64,000 bases of DNA from Pirellulales bacterium (lineage in GTDB: Bacteria; Planctomycetota; Planctomycetia; Pirellulales; Lacipirellulaceae). This document shows positions 18,109-26,583 of the stretch, piece by piece (within the stretch, counting starts at the first letter, position 1; each line of letters starts with the position of its first letter). The position numbers were made by a program, and so were the translations under genes. Below the pieces are notes generated by a model, which worked only from the letters and a program-made list of their open reading frames with translations, did not search any database and was not told the DNA's origin. The DNA is taken from NCBI GenBank assembly GCA_028279215.1, contig JANQOF010000055.1, forward strand, positions 62,001 to 126,000. Direction: 5' to 3'.

Positions 18109-19473
18109 CTAGAAGGTGAAGATACCGTCGATGCCGAACACAGTCTGGTCGAAGTCCACTCCGCCGTTGGCGTTTGCATAGGCAACATCGCCGCTTGTGA
18201 AGTTGTGACGCACTTCCGGACGAATCACGATGTTGGCGTGCGGCTTGTAGTTCAGACCGTAGGTGATACCCCAGAACGATTGGGAGTTGCCAGGGCCAGC
18301 CACGCCGTTGCTCTTCCACCACTCGATACGAGTACCAGCAGCCCAGCAGTCGTTGAGTGTGTAGAACAGGTACTGGTTGATGCCAACCTGGTGGCCGAAG
18401 CCAACACCAGCGTCGTTGTAGTCAACCAAGTCGCTCTGTAGCACGTAGTTCAGGTTTTCGCTCAGCGTGGTGTCGAACACCAAGCTGTGGCTGTAGCCGC
18501 TGTTACCAGCACTACGCAGACCGAAGTTGCCAGCGGTCAAGATGTAGGTGAAGGCAACGTCGTCGGTCAGGTTGGTGCTGAAACCACCAAGGAAGTTCGA
18601 TCCGCCGAGGGCTTGATCGAAACCGGTATCCCAACCCGCAGTCCAACCAGCGTAGAAGTCGACTGAGTCCATGCCGCTGTAGGTCGCCAAAACACCGGTG
18701 TGGGTGAACGGCTCGCTGTTGAACATCGTGTACGAGTGGCTGTAGAAGAAGTTGTCCGGAGCGGTGACCACTTCGTAGCCAACCAAAGTGAAGAAGTGAC
18801 CAGCGATCACGTTCCAGTCACCCATGGCGAGTTCGAGGTACGCTTGCGGCATAGCCCAACCGTAGATGCCACGATCAAATCCGGCCGAAGCGTCCCACAC
18901 AGGGCTGTCGTTGCCGAACGCCTGAGTCTTCTGGGCGTCGGTGCCGTACATGATGTCGAACCGGAAACCCCAGTCGGCGCCACAAGCGGGAGCGTCGGCT
19001 ACCTTCTCGAAGTACAACCACTGTTGGTGCCAACGCAGCCCATCAGGCACGTCGTTGAAGGCCAACAGATCGCCGAACGAGTTCGACAATCGAGTGGTGT
19101 CGGAGTGATAACCGAACTGAGTCCAGCCACCCATGTTGTAGTCGCAGCAACCACAGGGATCGATGCAGCTCATCACGGTCCAAGGGTCGCCCAAGCAGCA
19201 GTCGCCAAGGCAATCGCCCAGGCAGAAGCCACCGCTACATCCGCAACTGTCGCAGCAGCCACAGCAGTCGCTGCAGCAAGAATCGTCACAGCAGTCGTCG
19301 CCACAGCAACCATCATCGCATCCACAGCTCGGTTCCTCACAGCCACAGGCAGGCTCGCCGCACTCGTAACCCGTGAGGTCGTAGTTGAATGCCGTCTGGA
19401 CTGCAGATTGCCCAAGCGCGTTGGCGCTCATGGCGATCAATGCACAGCCCATCGTCCACTTTACAACGTTCAC
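18109..19473 (-). CDS. OmpL-like (porin-2 type) beta-barrel with a cysteine-rich N-terminal segment
   Basis: A 454-residue outer-membrane protein. The GTG at 19473 is chosen because GGAG lies 7 nt upstream and a signal peptide follows (MGCALIAMSANALGQSA). Residues about 36-112 hold 25 cysteines in clusters of CC, CGC and CGCC among Asp and Gly, which is exceptional for an exported protein. The rest (GGWTQFGYHSDTTRLSN through YNDAGVGFGHQVGINQYLFY to the terminal FGIDGIFTF) has the aromatic girdles and terminal Phe of a barrel porin of the OmpL-like/beta-barrel porin-2 type common in planctomycetes. The cysteine block may bind metal or form disulphide cross-links at the surface. It is monocistronic, with a terminator at 17992-18024. 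Confidence 0.85.
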   Translation of the reverse strand: MNVVKWTMGCALIAMSANALGQSAVQTAFNYDLTGYECGEPACGCEEPSCGCDDGCCGDDCCDDSCCSDCCGCCDSCGCSGGFCLGDCLGDCCLGDPWTVMSCIDPCGCCDYNMGGWTQFGYHSDTTRLSNSFGDLLAFNDVPDGLRWHQQWLYFEKVADAPACGADWGFRFDIMYGTDAQKTQAFGNDSPVWDASAGFDRGIYGWAMPQAYLELAMGDWNVIAGHFFTLVGYEVVTAPDNFFYSHSYTMFNSEPFTHTGVLATYSGMDSVDFYAGWTAGWDTGFDQALGGSNFLGGFSTNLTDDVAFTYILTAGNFGLRSAGNSGYSHSLVFDTTLSENLNYVLQSDLVDYNDAGVGFGHQVGINQYLFYTLNDCWAAGTRIEWWKSNGVAGPGNSQSFWGITYGLNYKPHANIVIRPEVRHNFTSGDVAYANANGGVDFDQTVFGIDGIFTF

Positions 19474-19869
19474 TTTCAGACTCCTTCTTCGGGGACTATC
19501 GCGGCATTCTCGGATGCACACGAAACGGGGGAGTATTTGACGGCGAACTACGCCGCTTGGCGGGTCGTAGTTCGCGCTAACGACAAAACCGCCTCGCAGG
19601 ACTTATCGACCCTGCCGCCATGCAACATGCATCACCAGCACACGAAGTTGGAGGAAAAAACGAGACAACCTCCGCAATGCTGGTAAGATATTCCGGCTGC
19701 GAAAACTCGTTCGCCGGGTAGCCGAAACCGGTAACGATTAGGCAAGATTGTGGTCGTGCCGGCGTGTATCGACTGGTGAGAATGTAGGGACAAGCCGGGA
19801 GGCCAAAGCTCCTGGCTAAGCAACCGCGAAGGGCCAGATATCGGCCACCCAACCCGCGCTGTGGCGACC
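19474..19869. other. Intergenic region upstream of the Cys-rich porin
   Basis: About 395 bp between the porin start and the end of the pilT-type operon, both on the minus strand. It should contain the porin promoter. No conserved gene, hairpin or repeat is recognised. Confidence 0.4.
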
Positions 19870-20583
19870 CTAATCGCTTGGGCGGTGGCCGGTCACGTGC
19901 CACACGCCGCCAAGCCGAGAACGAGATAGAAAGACCTTGAACTTTTGGTCTGCGTCATCGGGCGTTACAAAAATAAACTCTTGAGCGGCCAGGTAACCGC
20001 CACGACCGTTGCGCTCGACACCCACCAGTTCCCCCGGCTCGATACGTGCGCCCTCTGGAGCGTCGCTAAGGAGCACAACCACCGGGTCGTCCTTGAATGT
20101 CTGCAACGCTTCGGCGGCCACCTCATTGGTTTCGTAGTATTCGGCCAACGAATCGTCAAACGTTCGACGCGACGCCGCCGGGTTCTTTAGCTCAAGTGCT
20201 GTGAGCAACTGGCCGTCGAGCAGCAACTCGCACCACTCCAAGCCCCACTGCTTTGCCTCGGCCGCAACCAGCCGAACACGCACCGCGTCACGAACATACA
20301 CGCCGGATCCAATGGTAAGCGACAATGCGAGGCCTACCAGGGCTGCCCTCCGCCCTGCGAGTTGATCTTCACTGTTTGCAATTCGCCGCAAGGCAAGCAC
20401 GGCGCACACGACCCCCAGAATGGGAATCACCAGCAACGTATCCGACACGAGCGCTACCAACGAACCGACACCCAGCACGGCCGACAGCACCGCCAGTGAA
20501 CTGACGGAACGATACTGGGCCACTGCCTGGACATCGTCGTGCAGGTAGTCGGCCGGAACGATAGACTCCGTTGGTTCGCTCAT
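19870..20583 (-). CDS. Membrane protein of unknown function with DUF4190-like N-terminus
   Basis: A 237-residue protein. The ATG at 20583 (MSEPTESIV) is favoured over 20619 for its hydrophilic N-terminus. Residues about 28-100 hold two to three hydrophobic helices (SSLAVLSAVLGVGSLVALVS, LLVIPILGVVCAVLALRRI, AALVGLALSLTIGSG), reminiscent of DUF4190 proteins. The remaining 130 residues are a soluble domain (KQWGLEWCELLLDGQLLTAL, LAAQEFIFVTPDD, GGVWHVTGHRP) that I do not recognise. It starts 41 bp after the CvpA-like gene stop, so it is likely the last gene of the pilT operon. Confidence 0.75.
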   Translation of the reverse strand: MSEPTESIVPADYLHDDVQAVAQYRSVSSLAVLSAVLGVGSLVALVSDTLLVIPILGVVCAVLALRRIANSEDQLAGRRAALVGLALSLTIGSGVYVRDAVRVRLVAAEAKQWGLEWCELLLDGQLLTALELKNPAASRRTFDDSLAEYYETNEVAAEALQTFKDDPVVVLLSDAPEGARIEPGELVGVERNGRGGYLAAQEFIFVTPDDADQKFKVFLSRSRLGGVWHVTGHRPSD

Positions 20584-20624
20584 TACTTGCTCGCGGTGCT
20601 CCGAACGCGCGACTCGCAATACGC

Positions 20625-21215
20625 CTACTTGACGCGCAAACTCTCTTCTTTCTCAAGTGCTGCGCGCTGCTTGGCAAAGTCGGACATGAACTCTGTTTGC
20701 GTGAATCTTGATTGACTCGTTCCCAAGTTATCAGGCGCCATCATCGACTCCGCGACTTTGAGCCACAGGACATCAGGATTTGTGATGGGTGCCCGCGATT
20801 CCAGGAACACACCGCCAAAGGCTTTCTCATCGAACGGCGCGGCATTGAGCGACGCTCCTACGATGCCGCTCATCAACAGTCCCGCCACGGCGGCCATCAA
20901 CGGACCGCCGATCGTATCGATGGGGTTCTTGAACCGCATCCTGGTCTTCGACAACTGCCCAGAAAACACGCGGTGCAACAACACAAACGCCACCACGTAC
21001 AACAGCCAGATGGAGAGAAAGTCGACCAAGAAAGTGTACTGTTCCAAGCCATTGTCGACCGCCAGATTCGCCAGCGGCATATAGCAGCCGAAGGCGATCA
21101 CCCCGCTTAGGATCATATTGATCGTAGTGAGCGTATTGTTCCACAACCCTTGCTGAATACACATTGCAAAGGTGGCGAAGAATACAACCGCGACGATTAC
21201 GTAGAACATCCACAT
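20625..21215 (-). CDS. CvpA-like membrane protein
   Basis: A 196-residue protein with four hydrophobic helices in the first about 125 residues (MWMFYVIVAVVFFATFAMCI, TINMILSGVIAFGCYMPLA, YTFLVDFLSIWLLYVVAFVL, IGGPLMAAVAGLLMSGIVG) and a charged C-terminal tail. This is the CvpA/colicin V production protein pattern, but similarity is by topology and spacing rather than by strict motifs. Its ATG lies 2 bp after the stop of the degenerate GspE gene (TAA-CC-ATG), so translation is probably coupled. In other bacteria CvpA-like proteins are linked to envelope homeostasis. Here it may be a membrane partner of the ATPase pair. Confidence 0.7.
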   Translation of the reverse strand: MWMFYVIVAVVFFATFAMCIQQGLWNNTLTTINMILSGVIAFGCYMPLANLAVDNGLEQYTFLVDFLSIWLLYVVAFVLLHRVFSGQLSKTRMRFKNPIDTIGGPLMAAVAGLLMSGIVGASLNAAPFDEKAFGGVFLESRAPITNPDVLWLKVAESMMAPDNLGTSQSRFTQTEFMSDFAKQRAALEKEESLRVK

Positions 21216-21217
21216 GG

Positions 21218-23062
21218 TTACTTCCCCTGCAGAACGCGCTGGGCTTCTTGAATACTGGTGACGCCTCGGGCCACTAGTAGGATGGCCTCTTCTTGGAAGG
21301 TACGCATGCCGGCAAGTCGTGCTGCCTTACGTAGTAGATCGATCTTTGGTTGCTTGATTAGCACTTCGCGCACCTTGTCGTTCGCGACCAGCAGTTCAAA
21401 CAAACCTGTGCGTCCGACGTAACCAATATTGCTGCACGCGGTACAGGGCTTATCGATCTCGTCGGGTTTCGGCACGCGATACAATTCCTGCACCTTACCC
21501 GGCGGAATACCTAGCTTCTTCAGCAGGTCGGGCCCGGGCTCGTACGCCACCTTACATTTGTCGCACAGCTTGCGGATGAGCCGCGTGCACAACACGGCCG
21601 TTACGAGTTGGCCAAACTCCTTGCGCGGTACTTTCTTCTGCAGCACCCGCAGCAACGCCTCGGGGGCCTCGAGCGATTGGACGGTGGTAATCAGTAGATG
21701 GTTGTCTTCGACTTCCCGAAATAGAAGCTTCGCCGCTTCGGTGTCGGGCACGTCGCGAACGATGTACACGTTGGGGTAGGTGCGAATCAGGCCCGGCAGC
21801 ATGGCCGCTACCGTCTCCCCCTGTTTCGCATCGTAGGTGTGTCGGGCGACATTCTCGAATTCCCGCTCTTGGGTGTGTACCTCCTCGATCGATACGAAGT
21901 CGCGCATCAGGCGATCCGTCTCCAAGATCGACACGTCGGTTAGCGTTGTGAGACCTCCCTCGGGCGGAGCGGCAATCACCAGGATTCCCTCGTCTAAGGA
22001 CATCAATTCCGACCATTGGGCCTTGATCTTCTCACGCATGCCCAGGTCGTCGTAGGTAAGCAGCTTCGCCTGGGCTCCTCCCACTAGTTCCATCAGCACG
22101 CGCTCGCCGGTCTTCACGCCCTGGCTGACGAACGGGCACAGATAGCTAACGCCTTCGTACTTGGCGGAGAACTTGCCTTCCTGTTTCTTGCGACGTTCGG
22201 TGATATCGAGATTGGCAAGCTGCTTCATGACCGCCAGCATGACGTCGCCGCTGTCGCGGTCGCGTGACTCACCGTTTTGCCACACGCCGTCGACCAGTTG
22301 CTTGACACTTACGCCACCTTGCGTGTAGTCGAGCACCATCCGTTCGGCCCGCCGAGTCGCCATATCGGCCACTAGTTCCTTCACCAACAGATAGCCAGGC
22401 GATTGACGGGCAGTAATCAGATTAGCCTGATTGATCTTGTCTTCGCCACCAATAGCTTCAAGGTCGACCGGGGCACCTTTCTCGTAGTCTGCAACCCGTT
22501 CGGCATTCATCTTGATGCCAACCTTGCCGAGCGTCTCGGCCAAGGTGTAGCGGAACCAGTCGACCGTGAACACCTTCTGGTGCGCCTCGACCGACTTGTT
22601 GTGCGTGATGGTATAGGCAATGAACGGGCCAAAGTAGGCGAGAGACAACACCGAAATGCCGACGATGTAGTTGGGCACGAGCACGAGGACTACCATCCCC
22701 ACAACAAACGGGAAGAAGATAACTGGATTCCACTTTCCATACCCGAGACCGTGAATTTGCGAACTGCGATTCACCCAGTCGCCGGTGGCGGTCCACATGA
22801 GCACCATCAATATCACCGGTACTAGCTTCAGCCAGTTCACTGTTGCCGGCCGTCGATTAGCATCTACTGCGGCAACGTTCCAGGCCGCTGCTGCGTCGTT
22901 GCTTGCCTGAGGCTGTGCGCCGCCCTCGCCCTCATCCGCAGCGACATTGTCCACGGGTACTTCGGCGTCGGCCGATTCTTCCTGAGCATAGAGGTTGGGT
23001 GCGAAGCCCGCCCCTAGTGCCAGCGCGGCACAACAAGACAGTATCCAGATAGTTCGCTGCAT
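21218..23062 (-). CDS. Membrane-anchored, catalytically degenerate GspE/PilB-type ATPase homologue
   Basis: A 614-residue protein, unlike ordinary cytoplasmic GspE because it has a signal-like N-terminus (LSCCAALALGAGFAPNLYAQ), a disordered acidic stretch, and then helices at about 77-95 (LVPVILMVLMW) and 113-150 (VIFFPFVVGMVVLVLV, ISVLSLAYFGPFIAY). The C-terminal half follows the type II/IV secretion ATPase fold, but the P-loop region reads APPEGGLTTLT instead of GPTGSGKTTTL, and the Walker B region reads YIVRDVPDTEAA instead of ILVGEIRDXETA. The four-cysteine zinc motif is kept (CDKCKVAYEPG, then CTACSNIGYVGRTGLFELL). It probably cannot hydrolyse ATP. Its ATG overlaps the pilT stop by one base (TAATG). 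A structural or regulatory partner of PilT is likely. Confidence 0.85.
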   Translation of the reverse strand: MQRTIWILSCCAALALGAGFAPNLYAQEESADAEVPVDNVAADEGEGGAQPQASNDAAAAWNVAAVDANRRPATVNWLKLVPVILMVLMWTATGDWVNRSSQIHGLGYGKWNPVIFFPFVVGMVVLVLVPNYIVGISVLSLAYFGPFIAYTITHNKSVEAHQKVFTVDWFRYTLAETLGKVGIKMNAERVADYEKGAPVDLEAIGGEDKINQANLITARQSPGYLLVKELVADMATRRAERMVLDYTQGGVSVKQLVDGVWQNGESRDRDSGDVMLAVMKQLANLDITERRKKQEGKFSAKYEGVSYLCPFVSQGVKTGERVLMELVGGAQAKLLTYDDLGMREKIKAQWSELMSLDEGILVIAAPPEGGLTTLTDVSILETDRLMRDFVSIEEVHTQEREFENVARHTYDAKQGETVAAMLPGLIRTYPNVYIVRDVPDTEAAKLLFREVEDNHLLITTVQSLEAPEALLRVLQKKVPRKEFGQLVTAVLCTRLIRKLCDKCKVAYEPGPDLLKKLGIPPGKVQELYRVPKPDEIDKPCTACSNIGYVGRTGLFELLVANDKVREVLIKQPKIDLLRKAARLAGMRTFQEEAILLVARGVTSIQEAQRVLQGK

Positions 23063-24207
23063 TAGAGAATTCCGCCCTGCGCCACGTCGATACCTTTAAG
23101 TGCCATCTTCAGAGCTTCTCGGTTGGGGGCGACTTCCATCGCCACGGCACGGTCGATCAATTCGTCGTCCACAAGCTTCTTCAAGCTCTGTGTAAAATCC
23201 TGCATGCCGTCTTCGGCGCCAATGCGGATGGCGTCGGGGAGTTTGTCGTCCTGTTCTTCCAGTACCAGCTTCCTGATGGTCGGCGTGAATCTCATGATCT
23301 CTACGGTGGGCACTCGACCCACACCCGGCTTTATGCTCTTGAGCAGTTTCTGGGCGATGATGCCACGCATGTTGAACGCGATTGCGCTACGCAACGCGTT
23401 GTGCATGTCTTGTGGAAACAAGTCCAAGATACGACCGATCGTGGTCGCCGCACTCGACGCGTGAATGGTGCCGAACACCAAGTGGCCTGTCTCGGCGGCG
23501 TGAATAGCCGTCATGAAGGTCTCTTTGTCGCGCATTTCGCCTACCAGCATCACGTCGGGGTCTTCGCGAACGGCATGCTTCATGCCGATTTCAAAGTCGA
23601 CCACGTCCAAGCCAATTTCGCGCTGGTTGATCAGGCACTTCTCTTCGGTAAACACGAACTCGATGGGATCTTCGAGCGTGAGAATGTGCTTTCGGTAGCG
23701 GCGATTGATCCAGTTGAGCATCGACGCTATGGTGGTACTCTTGCCCGAACCGGTAACACCAGCCAGCAACACCATGCCTTGGTCGTAGGTACAAAGCTGC
23801 TCGATGGAGCCTGGTAGGTTCAGTCCCTCAAAGTCGGGAATCCAGCTACTCACCCGCCGGGCGACCATGCCCATGTGGCCTAGCTGCTGCAGCAAGTTCA
23901 CGCGAAATCGCCAAGTGATATCGTCGACGTCGCAAGTGTGAGCAAAGTCGGCCCCGCCATCGCGCTCGAAGATCTTGCGGTTACGGTCGTTCATCAACGG
24001 GTAGCAAAGTTGCACCATCTCCTCATCGCTAATCGGCCCTCGCTGCATCGGCCGTAGCGATCCATCCACGCGGACCATCGGCGGCTTGCCGACTTTTAGG
24101 TGCAAGTCGCTGGCCTCGAGTTTCACGCAAGCGCGAAACAGCTTGTCGACCTCCAAATTGGGTCGCACGTGCATGAGACTCGACTTGACGTCATCATGCT
24201 CAGCCAT
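23062..24207 (-). CDS. pilT: PilT-type ATPase
   Basis: A 381-residue cytoplasmic ATPase. It carries an intact Walker A (LLAGVTGSGKSTTIAS), Asp box (LTLEDPIEFVF), Walker B (DPDVMLVGEMRDKET) and His box (AAETGHLVFGTIHASSA), plus the C-terminal AIRIGAEDGMQDFTQSL typical of PilT retraction ATPases. The N-terminal domain has LEASDLHLKVGKPPMVRVDG. PilT drives pilus retraction or, in other lineages, related motor functions. No pilus structural genes (pilA, pilC, pilQ) are in the window. The ATG at 24207 has AGGA 9 nt upstream. A start at 24279 would add 24 residues. It is the first gene of the operon and is translationally coupled to the degenerate GspE. Confidence 0.93.
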   Translation of the reverse strand: MAEHDDVKSSLMHVRPNLEVDKLFRACVKLEASDLHLKVGKPPMVRVDGSLRPMQRGPISDEEMVQLCYPLMNDRNRKIFERDGGADFAHTCDVDDITWRFRVNLLQQLGHMGMVARRVSSWIPDFEGLNLPGSIEQLCTYDQGMVLLAGVTGSGKSTTIASMLNWINRRYRKHILTLEDPIEFVFTEEKCLINQREIGLDVVDFEIGMKHAVREDPDVMLVGEMRDKETFMTAIHAAETGHLVFGTIHASSAATTIGRILDLFPQDMHNALRSAIAFNMRGIIAQKLLKSIKPGVGRVPTVEIMRFTPTIRKLVLEEQDDKLPDAIRIGAEDGMQDFTQSLKKLVDDELIDRAVAMEVAPNREALKMALKGIDVAQGGIL

Positions 24208-24397
24208 GGCGATTGTTCCTCTGCACCATTTACTTCCGCATTTCCGGGCGGAGAGCCGCTGGGAAATGTTCTTAGACAAACCCCTAGTTTACACAGAACC
24301 CCGGCCCGAGTGCACACCCCCGGACGGAAGAAATGGCGGCCCAAGACCGCACCCTTGATGCTCGTGGACCAGGGCTGCCCGGTTTGTGGATTCCGAT

Positions 24398-26392
24398 TTA
24401 CCGCGCTTCGACCCAGCGGATGATGCGGACGCCCTCGGACGGCGAGCTACTGGCAAGGTCCTGGATCTCGTCCTGGCAGAGTGCCCGGCTGTAGATGCGG
24501 ACGTCGTCGACCAATCCATCCCAATGGGCATCCATGGCCCCAACTCCGAAGATGAACCGATCGATTCCGTTGATCGTGCCGCCCAACACGTCGCCATAAT
24601 CGGCCAGTACATCTGGCTGCCCGTTTACGTACAACACTGGGTCGGAACCGCTATACCAAACTAGCGCTAGATGCTGCCATGACGTCGTTTGAACGTTCGA
24701 CGAGGACTCGAAACTGGTGACGCCCGCGGTCGTGCCGATCGCGCCCTTGACGAGCGAGGTGCCACCGGCTGTTTGTCCGTTTTGATCGTAGCGGAGGCTT
24801 AACCCGTCGTCCGTATAGTTCGCGGAAGCCTGGGTGTCGAAGAGGTCGCTGTCGACATTGATCGCGTTCGATTTCACCCACAACGCCACCGTCACGGCGT
24901 CCGCGCCGTTTAAGTTGGTGCCAACGTTGTTGTTGACCACCTCGCCATTCGATCCGTCAAAGCTTAGGCATCCATCGATTAGTCCCGTCGCCCAGGTAAC
25001 CCCTCCGCTAAGCGTTGCATCCAAACCATTTGCAGAAGAGTCGGCAGCCGTCGAGCCGCTGGTTTCGTCGAGATTCCAATGCGCAACCAGGCCGTACAAA
25101 TCAGAAACTTCGGTCGGGCTTAGCTGATAGTCGTAGATGCGAAAATCGTTGACTTGGCCATCCAGATAGCGATCGCCCGATACGTCTTCCGCCGTGCGAC
25201 CACCAATGTTGATCGGGGCCGAGAAGCTCATGTCGCTGTAAGTGTTGGGCCCATCAGCTCCCGCGGTGTCGTCAACTCCGTCAACATACACCTTGTTGTT
25301 CGCCGGTGTATTGGAATCGAGTACCGCCGCGAGGTGATACCACTTACTCGCGTCCCATGTTGTTTGGTTGGTCCATACGTATTCGTACGCGCCGGCGCTG
25401 CCGTTGATTTTGAATACGAGCGACCCGTCGGCAACCGCGGTGTTCGTGTAGTCGGTGCCCGCGAGGACGACATGCAGATTCTCGTTGTTGGAAGAAAACT
25501 TCTCGAGCAACACTTGCGAAGAGGTGCTCGAGCTATCGAATGCACTGTTCAGCCGAAACCAACCCGTGACACTGGCATCGCCGCTGAAGTTGAGCGAACT
25601 ATCTGCCGGAACGTTGACGTAGGTGCTAGCGCTGTTGAGGTCGAGGTAACCGTCGCCATCGCACTTGGTTTGCCACAGGTAGCTTCCGAGGACGCTGCCG
25701 TTGTTGCCTGCCGACTGCGAGTCGGTGACGACGCTGCCGGCGCCATCGTCGAACGTCCAGCGACTGACTAGGGTCGGTCCAGGCGAATACACAACGTGCA
25801 GCTTGCATGCCTTGTTCTTGTTGTCGTCGTGCGAAAAAGCTCGCCGGTGACCCGATAGGTTGTCGGACCGCACCAGGATCACCAAATCGTTACCGTCCGC
25901 CCAACCAGATCGGTCAACAATCTCCTGAACGACCATCGCGATATCAGGGGAATCGTACCATTGGTTCTTCTTCCAATTGGAGGAGATGCTCCACGTCGCC
26001 GAGGCACTCGTTGTCGGACGACTGGAGAGATTGCTACCGCCACTGGAGAATACGGCCGCGTCGTCGACGTCCTCGCCGAATACCGTCAGGTCGGCGTTTC
26101 CACTATCGTTATCTGACGCCCGCATTTCGAAATAGGCCGACACAATCATCGCCCCCTGCGGAATGGACACTGCGTTGAATCGTAGACCAACCCAACGCTC
26201 TTGCCCCAAGTTAAGCTTGGTATCGTTCAAATTCACCGTGCCGCCGTCCGATTCTTCAGCATCGTCGCTATCGACCGCGACCTGTACTTCGATCGACTGG
26301 GCCCATGCGGGTGTCAGATGCCCACCCAGGACCTGGGATACGCCAAATACAACGCCCAAAAAACGAAGTTGTCGACGGAATACTGCGTGCAT
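24398..26392 (-). CDS. Secreted protein with two LamG/concanavalin-like domains
   Basis: A 664-residue exported protein with a signal peptide (FLGVVFGVSQVLGGHLTPAWA-Q). Residues about 35-190 form a beta domain of the kind seen before planctomycete jelly-roll proteins (ERWVGLRFNAVSIPQGAMIV, WADGNDLVILVRSDNLSG). Two LamG-like jelly rolls follow, each opening with WTFDDGAG or WNLDETSG and ending with DGQVNDFRIYDYQLSPTE or DGLVDDVRIYSRALCQDE. The C-terminus is RIIRWVEAR, without PEP-CTERM or LPXTG. LamG domains usually bind carbohydrates or proteins outside the cell. The ligand is unknown. It lies downstream of the BNR protein gene with a 190-bp gap. Confidence 0.85.
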   Translation of the reverse strand: MHAVFRRQLRFLGVVFGVSQVLGGHLTPAWAQSIEVQVAVDSDDAEESDGGTVNLNDTKLNLGQERWVGLRFNAVSIPQGAMIVSAYFEMRASDNDSGNADLTVFGEDVDDAAVFSSGGSNLSSRPTTSASATWSISSNWKKNQWYDSPDIAMVVQEIVDRSGWADGNDLVILVRSDNLSGHRRAFSHDDNKNKACKLHVVYSPGPTLVSRWTFDDGAGSVVTDSQSAGNNGSVLGSYLWQTKCDGDGYLDLNSASTYVNVPADSSLNFSGDASVTGWFRLNSAFDSSSTSSQVLLEKFSSNNENLHVVLAGTDYTNTAVADGSLVFKINGSAGAYEYVWTNQTTWDASKWYHLAAVLDSNTPANNKVYVDGVDDTAGADGPNTYSDMSFSAPINIGGRTAEDVSGDRYLDGQVNDFRIYDYQLSPTEVSDLYGLVAHWNLDETSGSTAADSSANGLDATLSGGVTWATGLIDGCLSFDGSNGEVVNNNVGTNLNGADAVTVALWVKSNAINVDSDLFDTQASANYTDDGLSLRYDQNGQTAGGTSLVKGAIGTTAGVTSFESSSNVQTTSWQHLALVWYSGSDPVLYVNGQPDVLADYGDVLGGTINGIDRFIFGVGAMDAHWDGLVDDVRIYSRALCQDEIQDLASSSPSEGVRIIRWVEAR

Positions 26393-26583
26393 GGATCGGT
26401 GCCGTGTGCCGGTTGGGCGGGTTTTGCGGCCAAACTAGCCATGAAGGCGACCGACAAGTATAGGTCGGCCGAAAGACGTAGGCGGGAACGAGACAGGAAA
26501 TGCCTCCGCCAGTTAGGACCTCGACACAACATCTGTACATCTGTTGCCCGACGTTACCGCGCGATGGCAACGGACGAGCGCTC

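Noticed and set aside
26449..26470. Hairpin CCGAC...GTCGG after the BNR gene
   Set aside because: Stem of only 5-6 bp and no T-run. It is not convincing as a terminator.
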